DNA of 64,000 nucleotides from Novosphingobium percolationis. Lineage in GTDB: Bacteria > Pseudomonadota > Alphaproteobacteria > Sphingomonadales > Sphingomonadaceae. Position numbers and translations under genes: made by a program. The notes under the pieces are model-generated. The model searched no databases and had not been told where the DNA came from. It saw nothing but the letters and a program-made list of their open reading frames with translations. The DNA lies in assembly GCF_020179425.1 (NCBI RefSeq), contig NZ_JAILYM010000001.1, positions 124,001 through 188,000 of the forward strand, written 5' to 3'. Positions 17,147-26,259 of the stretch are shown here, in pieces (the first letter of the stretch is position 1; each line of letters begins with the position of its first letter).

Positions 17147-17179
17147 GGGCCGGTCGCCGCGCGGCGCCGGCCCCTTTTT
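17147..17179 (+). terminator. Intrinsic terminator within the sulfur cluster
   Basis: The stem GGGCCGG plus CGCC (one bulged T) pairs with GGCG and CCGGCCC around the loop GCGC, followed by CTTTTT. It ends or attenuates the ssuC-to-ssuD transcript, so the downstream genes (17293 on) may be expressed at a different level or from another promoter. Within the 230-bp gap 17063-17292 there is also a mini-frame at 17077-17109. Confidence 0.85.
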
Positions 17180-17292
17180 CGTACGCCCGTACGGTGCGGC
17201 TTGAGGATTTCTCGAACTGCTATCAGCCTTCCGCGATGGCTGGGACGGCAGGCCGGGTGCACCTTTTCGGCATCGGAAATCAGGAGGTACCC

Positions 17293-18630
17293 ATGACCAG
17301 CAAGCGCCAGCTGCGGCTCGGCTTCATTCTTCACGGCGTCGGCCCCGGCTGGGACGATTGGCGCCATCCCGATGCGCAAGTCGATGCCAGCACCAGCCTC
17401 GCGTTCTACAAGCGGCAGGCGCAGACCGCCGAGCGCGGCAAGTTCGACTACCTGTTCGTGGCTGACAGCGTTTCGATCAACGCGCGCTCCAGCCCGCACT
17501 ACCTCAACCGCTTCGAACCGCTGACCATCCTGTCGGCACTGGCGGCGGTGACCGAGCGCATCGGCCTCGTCGGAACGGCGACGGTTTCGTACATCGAACC
17601 GTACAACCTTGCCCGCCAGTTCGCCTCGCTCGACCACATCAGCGGCGGGCGTGCGGGGTGGAACGTGGTGACGAGCTGGCTGGAAGGCAGCGCGGCCAAC
17701 TATGGTAAGGACGAACACCTTGCCCATGACGTGCGCTACCGCTTGGCCGAGGAATACCTCGATGTGGTCAAGGGGCTATGGGACAGCTGGGAGGACGACG
17801 CGCTGGTCCGGAACAAGGAGACCGGACAATTCCTCGATGCCGACAAGCTGCACGAGCTGAACCACAAGGGCGAGTTCCTGAAGGTGAAGGGACCGCTGAA
17901 CATCTCGCGCAGCGCGCAGGGCCAGCCGGTCATTTTCCAGGCTGGATCGTCTGAGGACGGGCGCAATTTCGCCGCAAAGCACGCCGAGGCGATTTTCACC
18001 CATTCCGACGATCTGGCTGAGGGCCAAGCGTTCTATGCCGACTTGAAGGCGCGAGCGAAGGGCTTCGGGCGCGATCCAGAGCAGCTGCTCATCGTGCCCG
18101 GCGCGCGGCCCGTGATCGGATCGACCGAGGAAGAAGCCGAGGCGAAGTACCGTGAATTGGCCGACCTCGGCAATCTGGAGAACGCGCTGCGTTCGCTGGG
18201 GCGCGGGTTCAACGATCACAACTTCAGCGTCTATGACCCCGATGGCTCGTTCCCGCGCGAAGTTGCCGCCGAAGGGTACAAGTCGAACCAGAGCCAGTCC
18301 AACCGCGTGCTGGCGCTGGCCGATCAGGGCCTGACCCTGCGCGAGATCGCGCTGCGCCATGCCACGCCGCGCGGAAACTTCGTCGGCACGCCCGAGCAGA
18401 TCGCCGACCGCTTCGAGACCTGGCTGAACGAACGCGGGTCGGACGGCTTCAACCTGTTCGAGAGCCTGCCGGGCCAGCTCGACCTGTTCGTCGACCACGT
18501 CGTGCCGATCCTGCAGCAGCGCGGGATCTACAAGACCGACTACCCCGGCGGGACCTTCCGCGAGACGCTTGGCCTCGACGTTCCCGTGAACCGCAACACC
18601 GCCGCTCGCCTGCAACGCGACGCGGCCTGA
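17293..18630 (+). CDS. FMN-dependent monooxygenase, NtaA/SnaA/DszA family
   Basis: 445 residues, LLM-class TIM barrel of the large NtaA/DszA type (RQLRLGFILHGVGPGWDDWRHP at the N-terminus; DHISGGRAGWNVVTSW). Members oxidise nitrilotriacetate, dibenzothiophene sulfone or dimethyl sulfone with FMNH2. Here sulfone or sulfonate cleavage fits the context. A strong CAGGAGG precedes ATG 17293. It lies after a terminator and is followed by tauD with an 18-bp gap. Confidence 0.88.
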   Translation: MTSKRQLRLGFILHGVGPGWDDWRHPDAQVDASTSLAFYKRQAQTAERGKFDYLFVADSVSINARSSPHYLNRFEPLTILSALAAVTERIGLVGTATVSYIEPYNLARQFASLDHISGGRAGWNVVTSWLEGSAANYGKDEHLAHDVRYRLAEEYLDVVKGLWDSWEDDALVRNKETGQFLDADKLHELNHKGEFLKVKGPLNISRSAQGQPVIFQAGSSEDGRNFAAKHAEAIFTHSDDLAEGQAFYADLKARAKGFGRDPEQLLIVPGARPVIGSTEEEAEAKYRELADLGNLENALRSLGRGFNDHNFSVYDPDGSFPREVAAEGYKSNQSQSNRVLALADQGLTLREIALRHATPRGNFVGTPEQIADRFETWLNERGSDGFNLFESLPGQLDLFVDHVVPILQQRGIYKTDYPGGTFRETLGLDVPVNRNTAARLQRDAA

Positions 18631-18648
18631 GGAGAGGAGCTTACCCCC

Positions 18649-19503
18649 ATGGCTACCACCGCAATCGACACCGCCATCACCGGCCTCGACATTCGCCCGC
18701 TCCAGCCGACCATTGGTGCTGAAGTCCATGGCATCGACATTTCGCAGCCGATCAACGACGCCCAGCGCGCCGCGATCCGCGCGGCGGTGCTGAAGTACAA
18801 GGTGATCTTCTTTCGCGACCAGCCGCTGACCAACGAGCAGCACGCGGCCTTCGCCGGGCAGTTCGGCCCGCTCTACACCCACCCGACCACCAAGCGGCAG
18901 GACAACCTGTCGCCGGTCCATTCGATCGCGGCCGCCGACGATCGCGAATATGGCGAGCGCTTCAAGGCGGTGCTGGATTCTGGCGATGCCTATCACACCG
19001 ACACCAGCTGGCGCCTGGTGCCGACCTGGGGTGCGGTGCTGCGCGACATCACGCTGCCGGAGGTGGGTGGCGATACGATCTGGGTCGATGCCAACCTTGC
19101 CTATGAGGCGTTGTCGGATGACCTGAAGGCGCGGCTCGAAGGGCTGCACGTGACGCACAACTTCATCGGCGCGCTGAAGGCTGTGGGCCATGAATATCCG
19201 ATCGTGGCGCACCCGATCGTGCGCACGCACCGCGAAACCGGGCAGAAGATCCTGTGGGTGAACTTCTCGCAGCAGCCGCAGATCCTGGGACTGGAGCTGG
19301 CGGAGAGCAAGGCGCTGCTCGACGAGATCCTGCGCCAGTACAAGCGGCCCGAATTGCAGGTGCGCTTCAGCTGGCGCAAGAACTCGGTGGCGTTCTGGGA
19401 CAACCGCGCGGCGGTACACTACGCGGTGCGCAACTACGGCAATTTCCCGCGCGAGCTGCATCGCATCCTGATCGCGGACGAACCGCTGTGGGGCGATCTC
19501 TGA
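18649..19503 (+). CDS. tauD: TauD/TfdA-family 2-oxoglutarate dioxygenase (taurine dioxygenase-like)
   Basis: 284 residues, Fe(II)/2-oxoglutarate fold. Iron ligands are H116 and D118 (YHTD) and H257 (AAVHYAV); R272 should bind 2-oxoglutarate. It would hydroxylate the carbon next to a sulfonate or sulfate ester so that sulfite or sulfate leaves. The real substrate (taurine, alkyl sulfate or another) cannot be told. RBS GGAGAGGAG. The next gene starts 2 bp after the stop. Confidence 0.9.
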   Translation: MATTAIDTAITGLDIRPLQPTIGAEVHGIDISQPINDAQRAAIRAAVLKYKVIFFRDQPLTNEQHAAFAGQFGPLYTHPTTKRQDNLSPVHSIAAADDREYGERFKAVLDSGDAYHTDTSWRLVPTWGAVLRDITLPEVGGDTIWVDANLAYEALSDDLKARLEGLHVTHNFIGALKAVGHEYPIVAHPIVRTHRETGQKILWVNFSQQPQILGLELAESKALLDEILRQYKRPELQVRFSWRKNSVAFWDNRAAVHYAVRNYGNFPRELHRILIADEPLWGDL

Positions 19504-19505
19504 CC

Positions 19506-20441
19506 ATGCTGTCCCGACGTCAAGCCATCCTGACGTCCGGCGCCTTCTTCGCCCTGGCCGCGTGCGGCCGGGGCGGGGGAGGCGCCAAGACGTTGCGCGT
19601 AGGCAGCCAAAAGGGCGGCACCAAGGCGCTGATGCTGGCTTCGGGCGCGCTGGAAGGCGTGCCTTATGCCATCGAGTGGTCGGACTTTCCCGCCGCGCAG
19701 AACCTGCTGGAAGCGCTGGCCAGCGACGCGGTGGACGTGGGGCTGGTGGGCGATGCCCCATTCCAGTTCGCCTTCCAGAGCGGCAGCCCGGCGCGGGTGG
19801 TCGCGGCGATGAAGTCGGACAGCCGGGGTGCGGGCGCGCTGGCCGTGGTGGTCAATGGCCATTCGCGCGCGCATTCGATCCGCGATCTGGTGGGCAAGCG
19901 CGTGGCGACCACGCGCGGCAGCATCGGGCACTATCTGGTGCTGCGCGCGCTGGCGGCGGCGCGACTGCCAGCCGATGCGGTAAAGATCACCTGGCTCACC
20001 CCCAGCGATTCCAAGGCGGCGTTGCAGACGGGGGCGATCGACGCATGGTCGACCTGGGTGCCCTATACCGCCGCCGCGCTGGCCGAAGGCGCGCGCATCG
20101 CGGTGGATGGCCGCGACTTTTCGCAAGGGGTGGGCTTCGACGTGGCGAGCGCCGGGGCGATCCGCGACAAGCGGGCGATCCTTGCCGATTTCCTGGCACG
20201 CGAGGCGCGGGCGCTGGATTGGTCAAACGATCACGTTGACGATTATGCGCGCATCCTTGCGAGCGAAACCGGGCTGCCACTGCCGATTGCCGAGGCGACG
20301 GTGAAGCTCAACAGCAGGCGGCGTACGCCGATCGATGCCGGGCTGGTGGCGAGCCAGCAGGTCATTCTCGATACCTTCCGCGAGGCGGGCGAGTTCAAGG
20401 CCTCGCGCGCGCTGAAAGAGGCCTTCGTGCCGCTCGCTTGA
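19506..20441 (+). CDS. ssuA: Sulfonate/nitrate/taurine-type ABC substrate-binding lipoprotein (SsuA-like)
   Basis: 311 residues. The N-terminus has a twin-arginine-like start (SRRQAIL) and a lipobox LAAC with C20, so it is probably a membrane-anchored periplasmic lipoprotein. The body is an NMT1/SsuA-type binding fold (LRVGSQKGGTKALMLASG; AQNLLEALASDAVDVGLVGDAPFQFAFQSG). It should deliver the substrate to SsuBC, encoded 5-7 kb upstream at the other end of the cluster. That split order is unusual. The start ATG 19506 is 2 bp after tauD, without a clear RBS, which suggests coupling. Confidence 0.88.
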   Translation: MLSRRQAILTSGAFFALAACGRGGGGAKTLRVGSQKGGTKALMLASGALEGVPYAIEWSDFPAAQNLLEALASDAVDVGLVGDAPFQFAFQSGSPARVVAAMKSDSRGAGALAVVVNGHSRAHSIRDLVGKRVATTRGSIGHYLVLRALAAARLPADAVKITWLTPSDSKAALQTGAIDAWSTWVPYTAAALAEGARIAVDGRDFSQGVGFDVASAGAIRDKRAILADFLAREARALDWSNDHVDDYARILASETGLPLPIAEATVKLNSRRRTPIDAGLVASQQVILDTFREAGEFKASRALKEAFVPLA

Positions 20442-20468
20442 CTGGAAGCAATAACGACGTTTGATAAG

Positions 20469-20486
20469 TCAATTGGATTGGTAGAG
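20469..20486 (+). promoter_or_regulatory. Sulfur-operon box, copy 2, before the TonB receptor
   Basis: TCAATTG-GA-TTGGTAGAG, matching 16 of 18 bases of the box at 12453-12470. Its end overlaps GATAAT (20486-20491), a good -10 candidate, and TTGATA at 20461-20466 could be a -35 with a long 19-bp spacer. It lies 52 bp upstream of the receptor ATG at almost the same distance as copy 1 from ssuC. Confidence 0.55.
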
Positions 20487-20538
20487 ATAATCGCGGCACG
20501 GTCTCCCCGAAACCAATGAGGGCTTTCGGGGAGTTCCA

Positions 20539-23037
20539 ATGAAACTGCTTCTTTCGTCGAGTGTGCTGGCTTCGGGCTTGCTGCTTGCAACCCCTGCCAG
20601 CGCGGCAGACGCCGCGCCTGCCGCCGAAGCTGCTGCCGACGCGGCCAGCGACATCGGGGGCGATGCGATCATCGTGACCGGCGTGCGCGGGGCGACGCCG
20701 CGCACGGTCGCTGATAGTCCGGTGCCGATCGACGTGATCACGCCTGCGGAGCTGAAGGCCACGGGGCGAACCGGCCTGAAGGAAATTCTGGGTAACATCA
20801 TCCCGTCGCTGACGATGCCCGCGCTGGGCGGCGGCGGCACGTCTGCCAGCGTGCGCCCGATCTCGATCCGCGGGCTGTCGGGCGATTACCTGCTGGTGCT
20901 GGTCAACGGCAAACGTCGACACACCACCTCGCTGATCAACAACCTGTCGCGCGTTTCGGGCGGCTCCACGCCGGTCGATATCGACCTGATCCCGACCAAC
21001 GCGGTGGGCAGGATCGAAGTGCTGCGCGATGGCGCGGCGGCGCAATATGGGTCGGACGCGATTTCGGGGGTGATCAACCTGATCCTCGATTCCAGCCCCG
21101 AAGGCGGCGAGTTCAGCGCGACGGCGGGTCAGCTTTACGAAAAGGGCGGGGCGCTGCTCCAGCAATCGCTGGGCTATGGCACGCGGCTGGGCGATGGCGG
21201 GTTTGCAAGGGTTTCGGTGGAGGCCAAGTTCCACGACAGGGCCGACAGCTCGGCCGATCCGATTGCGCGCGTGTTCCCGCTGGTGAACGGCCAGCCTGAC
21301 CCGCGCGAAGGCAGCGTCGATCACGTCATTGCCGGGGGCTATGGTCGGTCGAACCGCGACAAGATCATCAATTCGAGCTTCAACGCCGAATTGCCGCTGT
21401 CGGACACGCTGAAGGGCTACACTTTCTCGACGCTGAGCTATCGCGACATCAAGGACGCGCGCGGGGCTTATGCGCCCTCCACCTCGATCGGCGCCCTGCC
21501 GCAGATCTATCCTTCGGGCTTTCAGGCCTATCGCCGGATCTGGGAGTGGGACTACCAGACAACCTGGGGGCTCAAGGCGCAACTAGGCGGCTGGGATGCG
21601 GACGTTTCGACCAGTTTCGGGCGTGACCATGTAAGGCTTGGGGCGGAAAATACGCTCAATCCGTCGCTTGGGCCGACCAGCCCGACCAGCTTCTTCATGG
21701 GCAAGCAGGTGCAGACGCTGTGGGTCAACAACCTCGACCTGTCACGCGCGTTCGACGTGGGGCTGGCTGACAAGCTGGAGGTCGCGCTGGGCGTCGAGCA
21801 GCGCTGGGAGAAGTTCCAGAACATCGCGGGCGAGCCCGACAGCTATCGCGACGGCGGCTATGTTGTGCCAGTGGATGGCACTGGGTTCGGGCAGGCCTAT
21901 GGCGGTAAGTCGCCTTCGCCGGGGCTGGTCTCGTTCACGGGCACGTCGCCCGCCGATGCCTCGTCGATCTCGCGCGGGAACGTGGCGGCATATCTCGACG
22001 TGTCGACCAAGCTGACGCCCGCCTGGTTCGTGGGCCTGGCTGGACGGTTCGAGCATTATACCGACAGCGCGGGCAACACGTTCAGCGGCAAGTTTTCGAC
22101 GCGATACGAACTGGCGCGGGGGGTTGCGTTGCGCGGCGGCGTGAACACGGGCTTCCGCGCGCCGAGCCTTGCGCAGACGGCGTTTTCGACGACGCAGAAC
22201 ACGGTGACGGTGGTGGGCAACGAGCGCGTGACGACCACGTCGAAGTTCCTGCCAGTGAACAGCGCGGCGGCGCAGGCGCTGGGGGCGCAGTCGTTGAAGC
22301 CGGAAAAGTCGCTCAACTTCACGGCGGGGCTGACGTTCGAGCGCGGGCCGTTCCGGCTGACGGTGGACGGCTACCAGATCCGCATCGACGACCGCATCGT
22401 CAAGACCGACTTCCTCGGCACGGCGAGCAACGGCGGGGCGGCGATCAAGGCGATCCTGGTGGCGAACGGCGTGGCCAACGTCGACAGCGCGCAGTTCTTC
22501 ACCAACGCCATCGACACGCGCACGCGCGGCGTGGACGTGGTGGGCGAATATACGTGGCGCACGGGTGGACTTGGTACGGTGCGACTGAATGCGGCGTGGA
22601 GCTATTTCGACACCAAGATCCTGCACGTGATCGACAATCCGGCGCAGCTTTCGGCGATCAATGTCGTGCTGTTCGGGCGGCAGGTGCAGCGCGACCTGCT
22701 GGTGGCGACGCCCAAGAGCAAGGTCGTCCTTTCGGCGAACTGGGATCTGGGCAAGGCGCGCATCCTCGCGCGGGCAACGCGCTATGGCCAGTATACGGAG
22801 TCGAGTTCGGTCGAGGCGAGCGACCGGACGTTCGGCGCGAAGTGGGTGGCGGATCTCGAACTGGGTTACGAACTGTCGGACCACGTCAACTTCTCGGTAG
22901 GTGCGAACAACCTGTTCGACAGCTACCCCGAACGCAACGGGCTGGTCGCACAGGACGGGTCGGGCGCTTACGGCAGCTTTGCGCCCTTTGGGCTGAGCGG
23001 CGGGTTCTACTACGCGCGTGTTGGCGTGACGTTCTGA
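20539..23037 (+). CDS. TonB-dependent receptor of the organosulfur cluster
   Basis: 832 residues. Signal peptide (cut after ...ATPASA), TonB-box-like DAIIVTGVRG, plug (IEVLRDGAAAQYGSDAISGVIN) and beta-barrel ending in YARVGVTF. It would bring an organosulfur compound, or a ligand scarce under sulfur limitation, across the outer membrane. Its promoter shares a box with the ssu operon, supporting co-regulation. A terminator follows at 23084. Confidence 0.9.
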   Translation: MKLLLSSSVLASGLLLATPASAADAAPAAEAAADAASDIGGDAIIVTGVRGATPRTVADSPVPIDVITPAELKATGRTGLKEILGNIIPSLTMPALGGGGTSASVRPISIRGLSGDYLLVLVNGKRRHTTSLINNLSRVSGGSTPVDIDLIPTNAVGRIEVLRDGAAAQYGSDAISGVINLILDSSPEGGEFSATAGQLYEKGGALLQQSLGYGTRLGDGGFARVSVEAKFHDRADSSADPIARVFPLVNGQPDPREGSVDHVIAGGYGRSNRDKIINSSFNAELPLSDTLKGYTFSTLSYRDIKDARGAYAPSTSIGALPQIYPSGFQAYRRIWEWDYQTTWGLKAQLGGWDADVSTSFGRDHVRLGAENTLNPSLGPTSPTSFFMGKQVQTLWVNNLDLSRAFDVGLADKLEVALGVEQRWEKFQNIAGEPDSYRDGGYVVPVDGTGFGQAYGGKSPSPGLVSFTGTSPADASSISRGNVAAYLDVSTKLTPAWFVGLAGRFEHYTDSAGNTFSGKFSTRYELARGVALRGGVNTGFRAPSLAQTAFSTTQNTVTVVGNERVTTTSKFLPVNSAAAQALGAQSLKPEKSLNFTAGLTFERGPFRLTVDGYQIRIDDRIVKTDFLGTASNGGAAIKAILVANGVANVDSAQFFTNAIDTRTRGVDVVGEYTWRTGGLGTVRLNAAWSYFDTKILHVIDNPAQLSAINVVLFGRQVQRDLLVATPKSKVVLSANWDLGKARILARATRYGQYTESSSVEASDRTFGAKWVADLELGYELSDHVNFSVGANNLFDSYPERNGLVAQDGSGAYGSFAPFGLSGGFYYARVGVTF

Positions 23038-23083
23038 GGCGGCGCGGGGCTGTGTCCCCGCCTGTCTGATGACTATCGGGAAG

Positions 23084-23114
23084 GGGCGTGCGCTGTTGCG
23101 CGTGCGCCCTTTTT
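23084..23114 (+). terminator. Intrinsic terminator after the sulfur-cluster receptor
   Basis: A ten-base-pair stem GGGCGTGCGC with GCGTGCGCCC (two G-U wobbles) and a 6-nt loop, directly followed by TTTTT. It separates the sulfur cluster from the glucan-type locus. Confidence 0.85.
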
Positions 23115-23279
23115 CGCGTGCAGGCAGAACGTGCTTTTTCCCAAGTGCCGTGGCGAGCCCAAAGGCGTATGATTACGAATGCAGCAGGGCTGCGGCATCT
23201 GCGCGAACTTGCGTTTACGGCAAACGTGACGTAATCAGGCAAAGGTTTGCTGAATGGCGCGAAAGCGCGGCAGCAAGAT

Positions 23280-23299
23280 GGGAACCGAAATCGGTTCCC
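23280..23299. promoter_or_regulatory. Palindromic operator candidate before the third TonB receptor
   Basis: An 18/20 palindrome with arms GGGAACCGA and TCGGTTCCC around AA, centred ~37 bp upstream of the receptor ATG. The size and symmetry suit a LacI/GalR-type or other dimeric repressor, which often controls glucan loci, but no such regulator is in the window. The rest of the 288-bp gap (23038-23325) holds the terminator above and short inverted repeats such as GCAAA-GG-TTTGC near 23240. Confidence 0.5.
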
Positions 23300-23325
23300 C
23301 GTGCCAACAGGGGGAGGACAAGTCC

Positions 23326-26166
23326 ATGAATGCACGCAAGAGTCTCGTCTGCTCGACCGCGATCGTCGCGTTGTTGAGCGGCAGCGCCGCGCTGGCCCAG
23401 ACGGCCGGTGCGCCCAGCGACCCGAATGCAGCGCCGCCGCCCGCCGATGAAGGCATCGTTGTCACCGGCATCCGCGCCAGCCTCCAGCGTTCGCAGGCGG
23501 TCAAGCAGAACAGCACGACCGTGGTCGAAGTGCTGGCCGCCGAAGATATCGGCAAGTTGCCGCAGTCTTCGGTCGCCGATTCGCTCGGTCGCCTGGCCGG
23601 TCTTGCGGGCGAACGCCGCGCCGGGCGCGTCAGCGGCATCTCGGTGCGTGGCTTCCGCGAAGACTTCGTCGGCACCACCATGAACGGTCGCGAACTGATC
23701 GGCATCGGCGACAACCGCGGGGTCGAATACGATCTCTATCCGTCGGAAATCATCGACAGCGCCGTGGTCTACAAGACCCCCAGCGCCGACCTGAGCGCGA
23801 TGGGCGTGGGCGGCACGGTCGACCTTCGCACGATCCGCCCGCTTGAGCACAAGCGGACGCTGGTGGTGAACGGCACGTTCGAGAAGAACGGCATGAAGTC
23901 GATGAACCCCGACTTCAAGGATACCGGCTATCGCGTCGCGCTGTCGTACAGCGACAAGTTCGCCGACGACACCATCGGCATTGCGCTGACCGCCGCCACC
24001 ACCTCTTCGCCCACGCAGGACCGCTTCTTCAGCGTCTGGGGCTATGACAAGGGGGCGATCAGCTCTGGCCCGGATGCGGGCAAGTACGTTCCGGCCGGCA
24101 TCGACATTTCGTCGCGCTCGCGCGTGCTCAAGCGCAAGACGCTGGCGGGCGTGCTGGAATTCAAGCCTTCGGACACCTTCTCGATCACGCTCGATGGCCT
24201 TTACATCGATTTCTCCGACCGCGGCATCTCGCGCGGGTTCATCGAGGCCCTGCCGGTGGCATCGGACGGCAGCACGGTGATCAGCTCGAACAGCACCGCC
24301 GTTACGTCGGCCACGACCACTGGCTTCAATTCGGTGCTGCGCACCGACCCGCTCGACAAGCGCGGCAAGCTCAAGACCTTCGGTGGCAACCTCAAGTGGG
24401 AACCGGCGCACGACCTCCACGTGGTGCTCGATGTTTCGCACGCCGAGAGCGACAAGCGCGATACGCGTGGCGAGAGCTATTCGGGTCTTGGCCGTGCGGG
24501 CCTGACCACCCAGGGTCCGAACAACATCCGCACCTACAACTACACGCCCGATGGCCTGCGCTTCTCGAACAGCACGCAGTCCTATGACGACTTCAACGTG
24601 GTACGTCTGGCCGGGCCGCAGTCGTGGGGTGGCAGCCTCGCCCCGATCGGGGAACTGAGCCAGTCGGAAGTGCTGGGCCGCAACGGCGAGCCGATCGGCT
24701 TTGCGCAGGCGCAGGACGGCTTCGTCAACACCGGCATCTTCGACGAGCGGCTCAACTCGCTGCGCTTCGAAGTGGTCAAGGACTTCGATGAAGGCTTCAT
24801 CCGCCACGTCAACGTCGGTGTGCGCTATTCCGATCACAAGAAGGCCAAGACCAACCAGGGCTACTTCCTGACAGCCGAGACTTATCCGCTCGACGGTGCG
24901 ATCCCCGAAAGCGCGCGTCGCGGCACGGCGGACCTGGGCTGGGTCGGCATGGGCAACGTCGTCGCCTATGATGCGCTGAGCCTGATCAACAGCAACTTCT
25001 ACACGAAGTATGACGCAGGCAGCCTCGAACCCGATCGTCTGGGCGACACCTACACCATCCGCGAGAAGGTGTGGCAGCCGTTCATCAAGGCCGATTTCGA
25101 GCACGAGTTCGGCGGCGTCCGTATGTTCGGCAACGTGGGCGTGCAGGGCGTGATCACGCGCCAGCGCGGCTCGGGCTTCAACTCACAGATCGGCGCGGAC
25201 TTCTTCGACATCGCGACGCCGATCAACGACGGCGCCAATTACAGCCGCGCGCTGCCTAGCCTGAACGTGAACTTCGACCTCGGCGGTGGGCACACGCTGC
25301 GCTTCGCGGCATCGAAGGTGATCAGCCGCCCGCGCATCGATTACCTGAACCCCGGCTCATCGGTGAAGTTCCGCAACAACATTGCGAACGTCCTCAACAC
25401 CGATCCCAGCCTTGGGCCATGGGTTTCGACGTCGGGCAACGCGCGCCTTCGTCCTTATGAAGCCAACCAGTTCGACGCGAGCTACGAATACTACTTCGCA
25501 CCGGATGGCTTCATCTCGGTCGCTGGCTTCTACAAGAAGCTGGTGAACTGGAACGTCGCTACGACCACTCTGCGTGATTTCACCCAGTTCTACATTCCCA
25601 GCTACCACTACGGCACCGATGATGAGGGCGTGAAGCACGCGCCGGCCACCTTCACCGGCCTCAACACCACCTACACCGGCGGTCTGAAGGGCTCGGTCAA
25701 GGGCGTGGAACTGCAGCTGAGCGTGCCGTTCGGTCGCCTCGTTCCGGCGCTGACGGGCTTCGGCGTGGTCGGCGGCGCGGCCTTCACCGATGGCAAGCTC
25801 GACAACGGCACGGCCGTGCCGGGCCTGTCGAAGCGGGTCTATCAGCTGACCGGCTACTTCGAAAAGGCGGGCTTTTCGCTGCGCGGCTCGCTCAACAAGC
25901 GGTCTTCGTGGCTGTCGGAAGACCGAGGCGGTTCGAACACGATCTCGCCGGTCAACCGAGCCGGGCAGACGCTGGTCGATGCCCAGATCGGGTATGACTT
26001 CAAGGATAGCGGTATCAAGTACCTCGAAGGCCTGCGCATCTCGGTGCAGGGCCAGAACCTGACCAACCAGAAGGACGTCTACACCGACTCCGCCAGCGGC
26101 CTCGTGACGCGTGTGGAAACCTTCGGTCGCAACGTGCTGCTGAACATGACCTACTCGTTCTTCTGA
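23326..26166 (+). CDS. TonB-dependent receptor of a saccharide-type locus
   Basis: 946 residues. Signal peptide (to ...SGSAALAQ), then a TonB box and plug of the Caulobacter-type carbohydrate receptors (EGIVVTGIRASLQRSQAVKQNSTTVVEVLAAEDIGKLP), and a barrel ending NMTYSFF. That plug start is characteristic of receptors paired with tryptophan-halogenase homologues and glycoside hydrolases. ATG 23326 has GGGGGAGGA upstream; the earlier open frame is rejected. The likely ligand is an alpha-glucan oligosaccharide given the GH13 enzyme (inference). Confidence 0.92.
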   Translation: MNARKSLVCSTAIVALLSGSAALAQTAGAPSDPNAAPPPADEGIVVTGIRASLQRSQAVKQNSTTVVEVLAAEDIGKLPQSSVADSLGRLAGLAGERRAGRVSGISVRGFREDFVGTTMNGRELIGIGDNRGVEYDLYPSEIIDSAVVYKTPSADLSAMGVGGTVDLRTIRPLEHKRTLVVNGTFEKNGMKSMNPDFKDTGYRVALSYSDKFADDTIGIALTAATTSSPTQDRFFSVWGYDKGAISSGPDAGKYVPAGIDISSRSRVLKRKTLAGVLEFKPSDTFSITLDGLYIDFSDRGISRGFIEALPVASDGSTVISSNSTAVTSATTTGFNSVLRTDPLDKRGKLKTFGGNLKWEPAHDLHVVLDVSHAESDKRDTRGESYSGLGRAGLTTQGPNNIRTYNYTPDGLRFSNSTQSYDDFNVVRLAGPQSWGGSLAPIGELSQSEVLGRNGEPIGFAQAQDGFVNTGIFDERLNSLRFEVVKDFDEGFIRHVNVGVRYSDHKKAKTNQGYFLTAETYPLDGAIPESARRGTADLGWVGMGNVVAYDALSLINSNFYTKYDAGSLEPDRLGDTYTIREKVWQPFIKADFEHEFGGVRMFGNVGVQGVITRQRGSGFNSQIGADFFDIATPINDGANYSRALPSLNVNFDLGGGHTLRFAASKVISRPRIDYLNPGSSVKFRNNIANVLNTDPSLGPWVSTSGNARLRPYEANQFDASYEYYFAPDGFISVAGFYKKLVNWNVATTTLRDFTQFYIPSYHYGTDDEGVKHAPATFTGLNTTYTGGLKGSVKGVELQLSVPFGRLVPALTGFGVVGGAAFTDGKLDNGTAVPGLSKRVYQLTGYFEKAGFSLRGSLNKRSSWLSEDRGGSNTISPVNRAGQTLVDAQIGYDFKDSGIKYLEGLRISVQGQNLTNQKDVYTDSASGLVTRVETFGRNVLLNMTYSFF

Positions 26167-26183
26167 TCGAACGGGCGTGATAC

Positions 26184-26215
26184 GTCTCCCCGTCGGCGAC
26201 GACCGACGGGGAGAC
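26184..26215 (+). other. Strong intercistronic hairpin between receptor and halogenase homologues
   Basis: A perfect 13-bp stem GTCTCCCCGTCGG/CCGACGGGGAGAC with a 6-nt loop and no T-run. It would protect or stall the transcript after the receptor, so that receptor mRNA can exceed that of the enzymes. It also hides the GGGGAG in front of an ATG at 26218, which favours the later GTG start of the next gene. Confidence 0.65.
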
Positions 26216-26259
26216 TCATGGTGTCGCATTCGGGGTTGCATTCGGGAGAGGAAGGCGAC

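Noticed and set aside
17776..19761. A 661-codon minus-strand frame opposite the DszA-like and TauD genes
   Set aside because: Shadow frame covering parts of three well-supported plus-strand genes.
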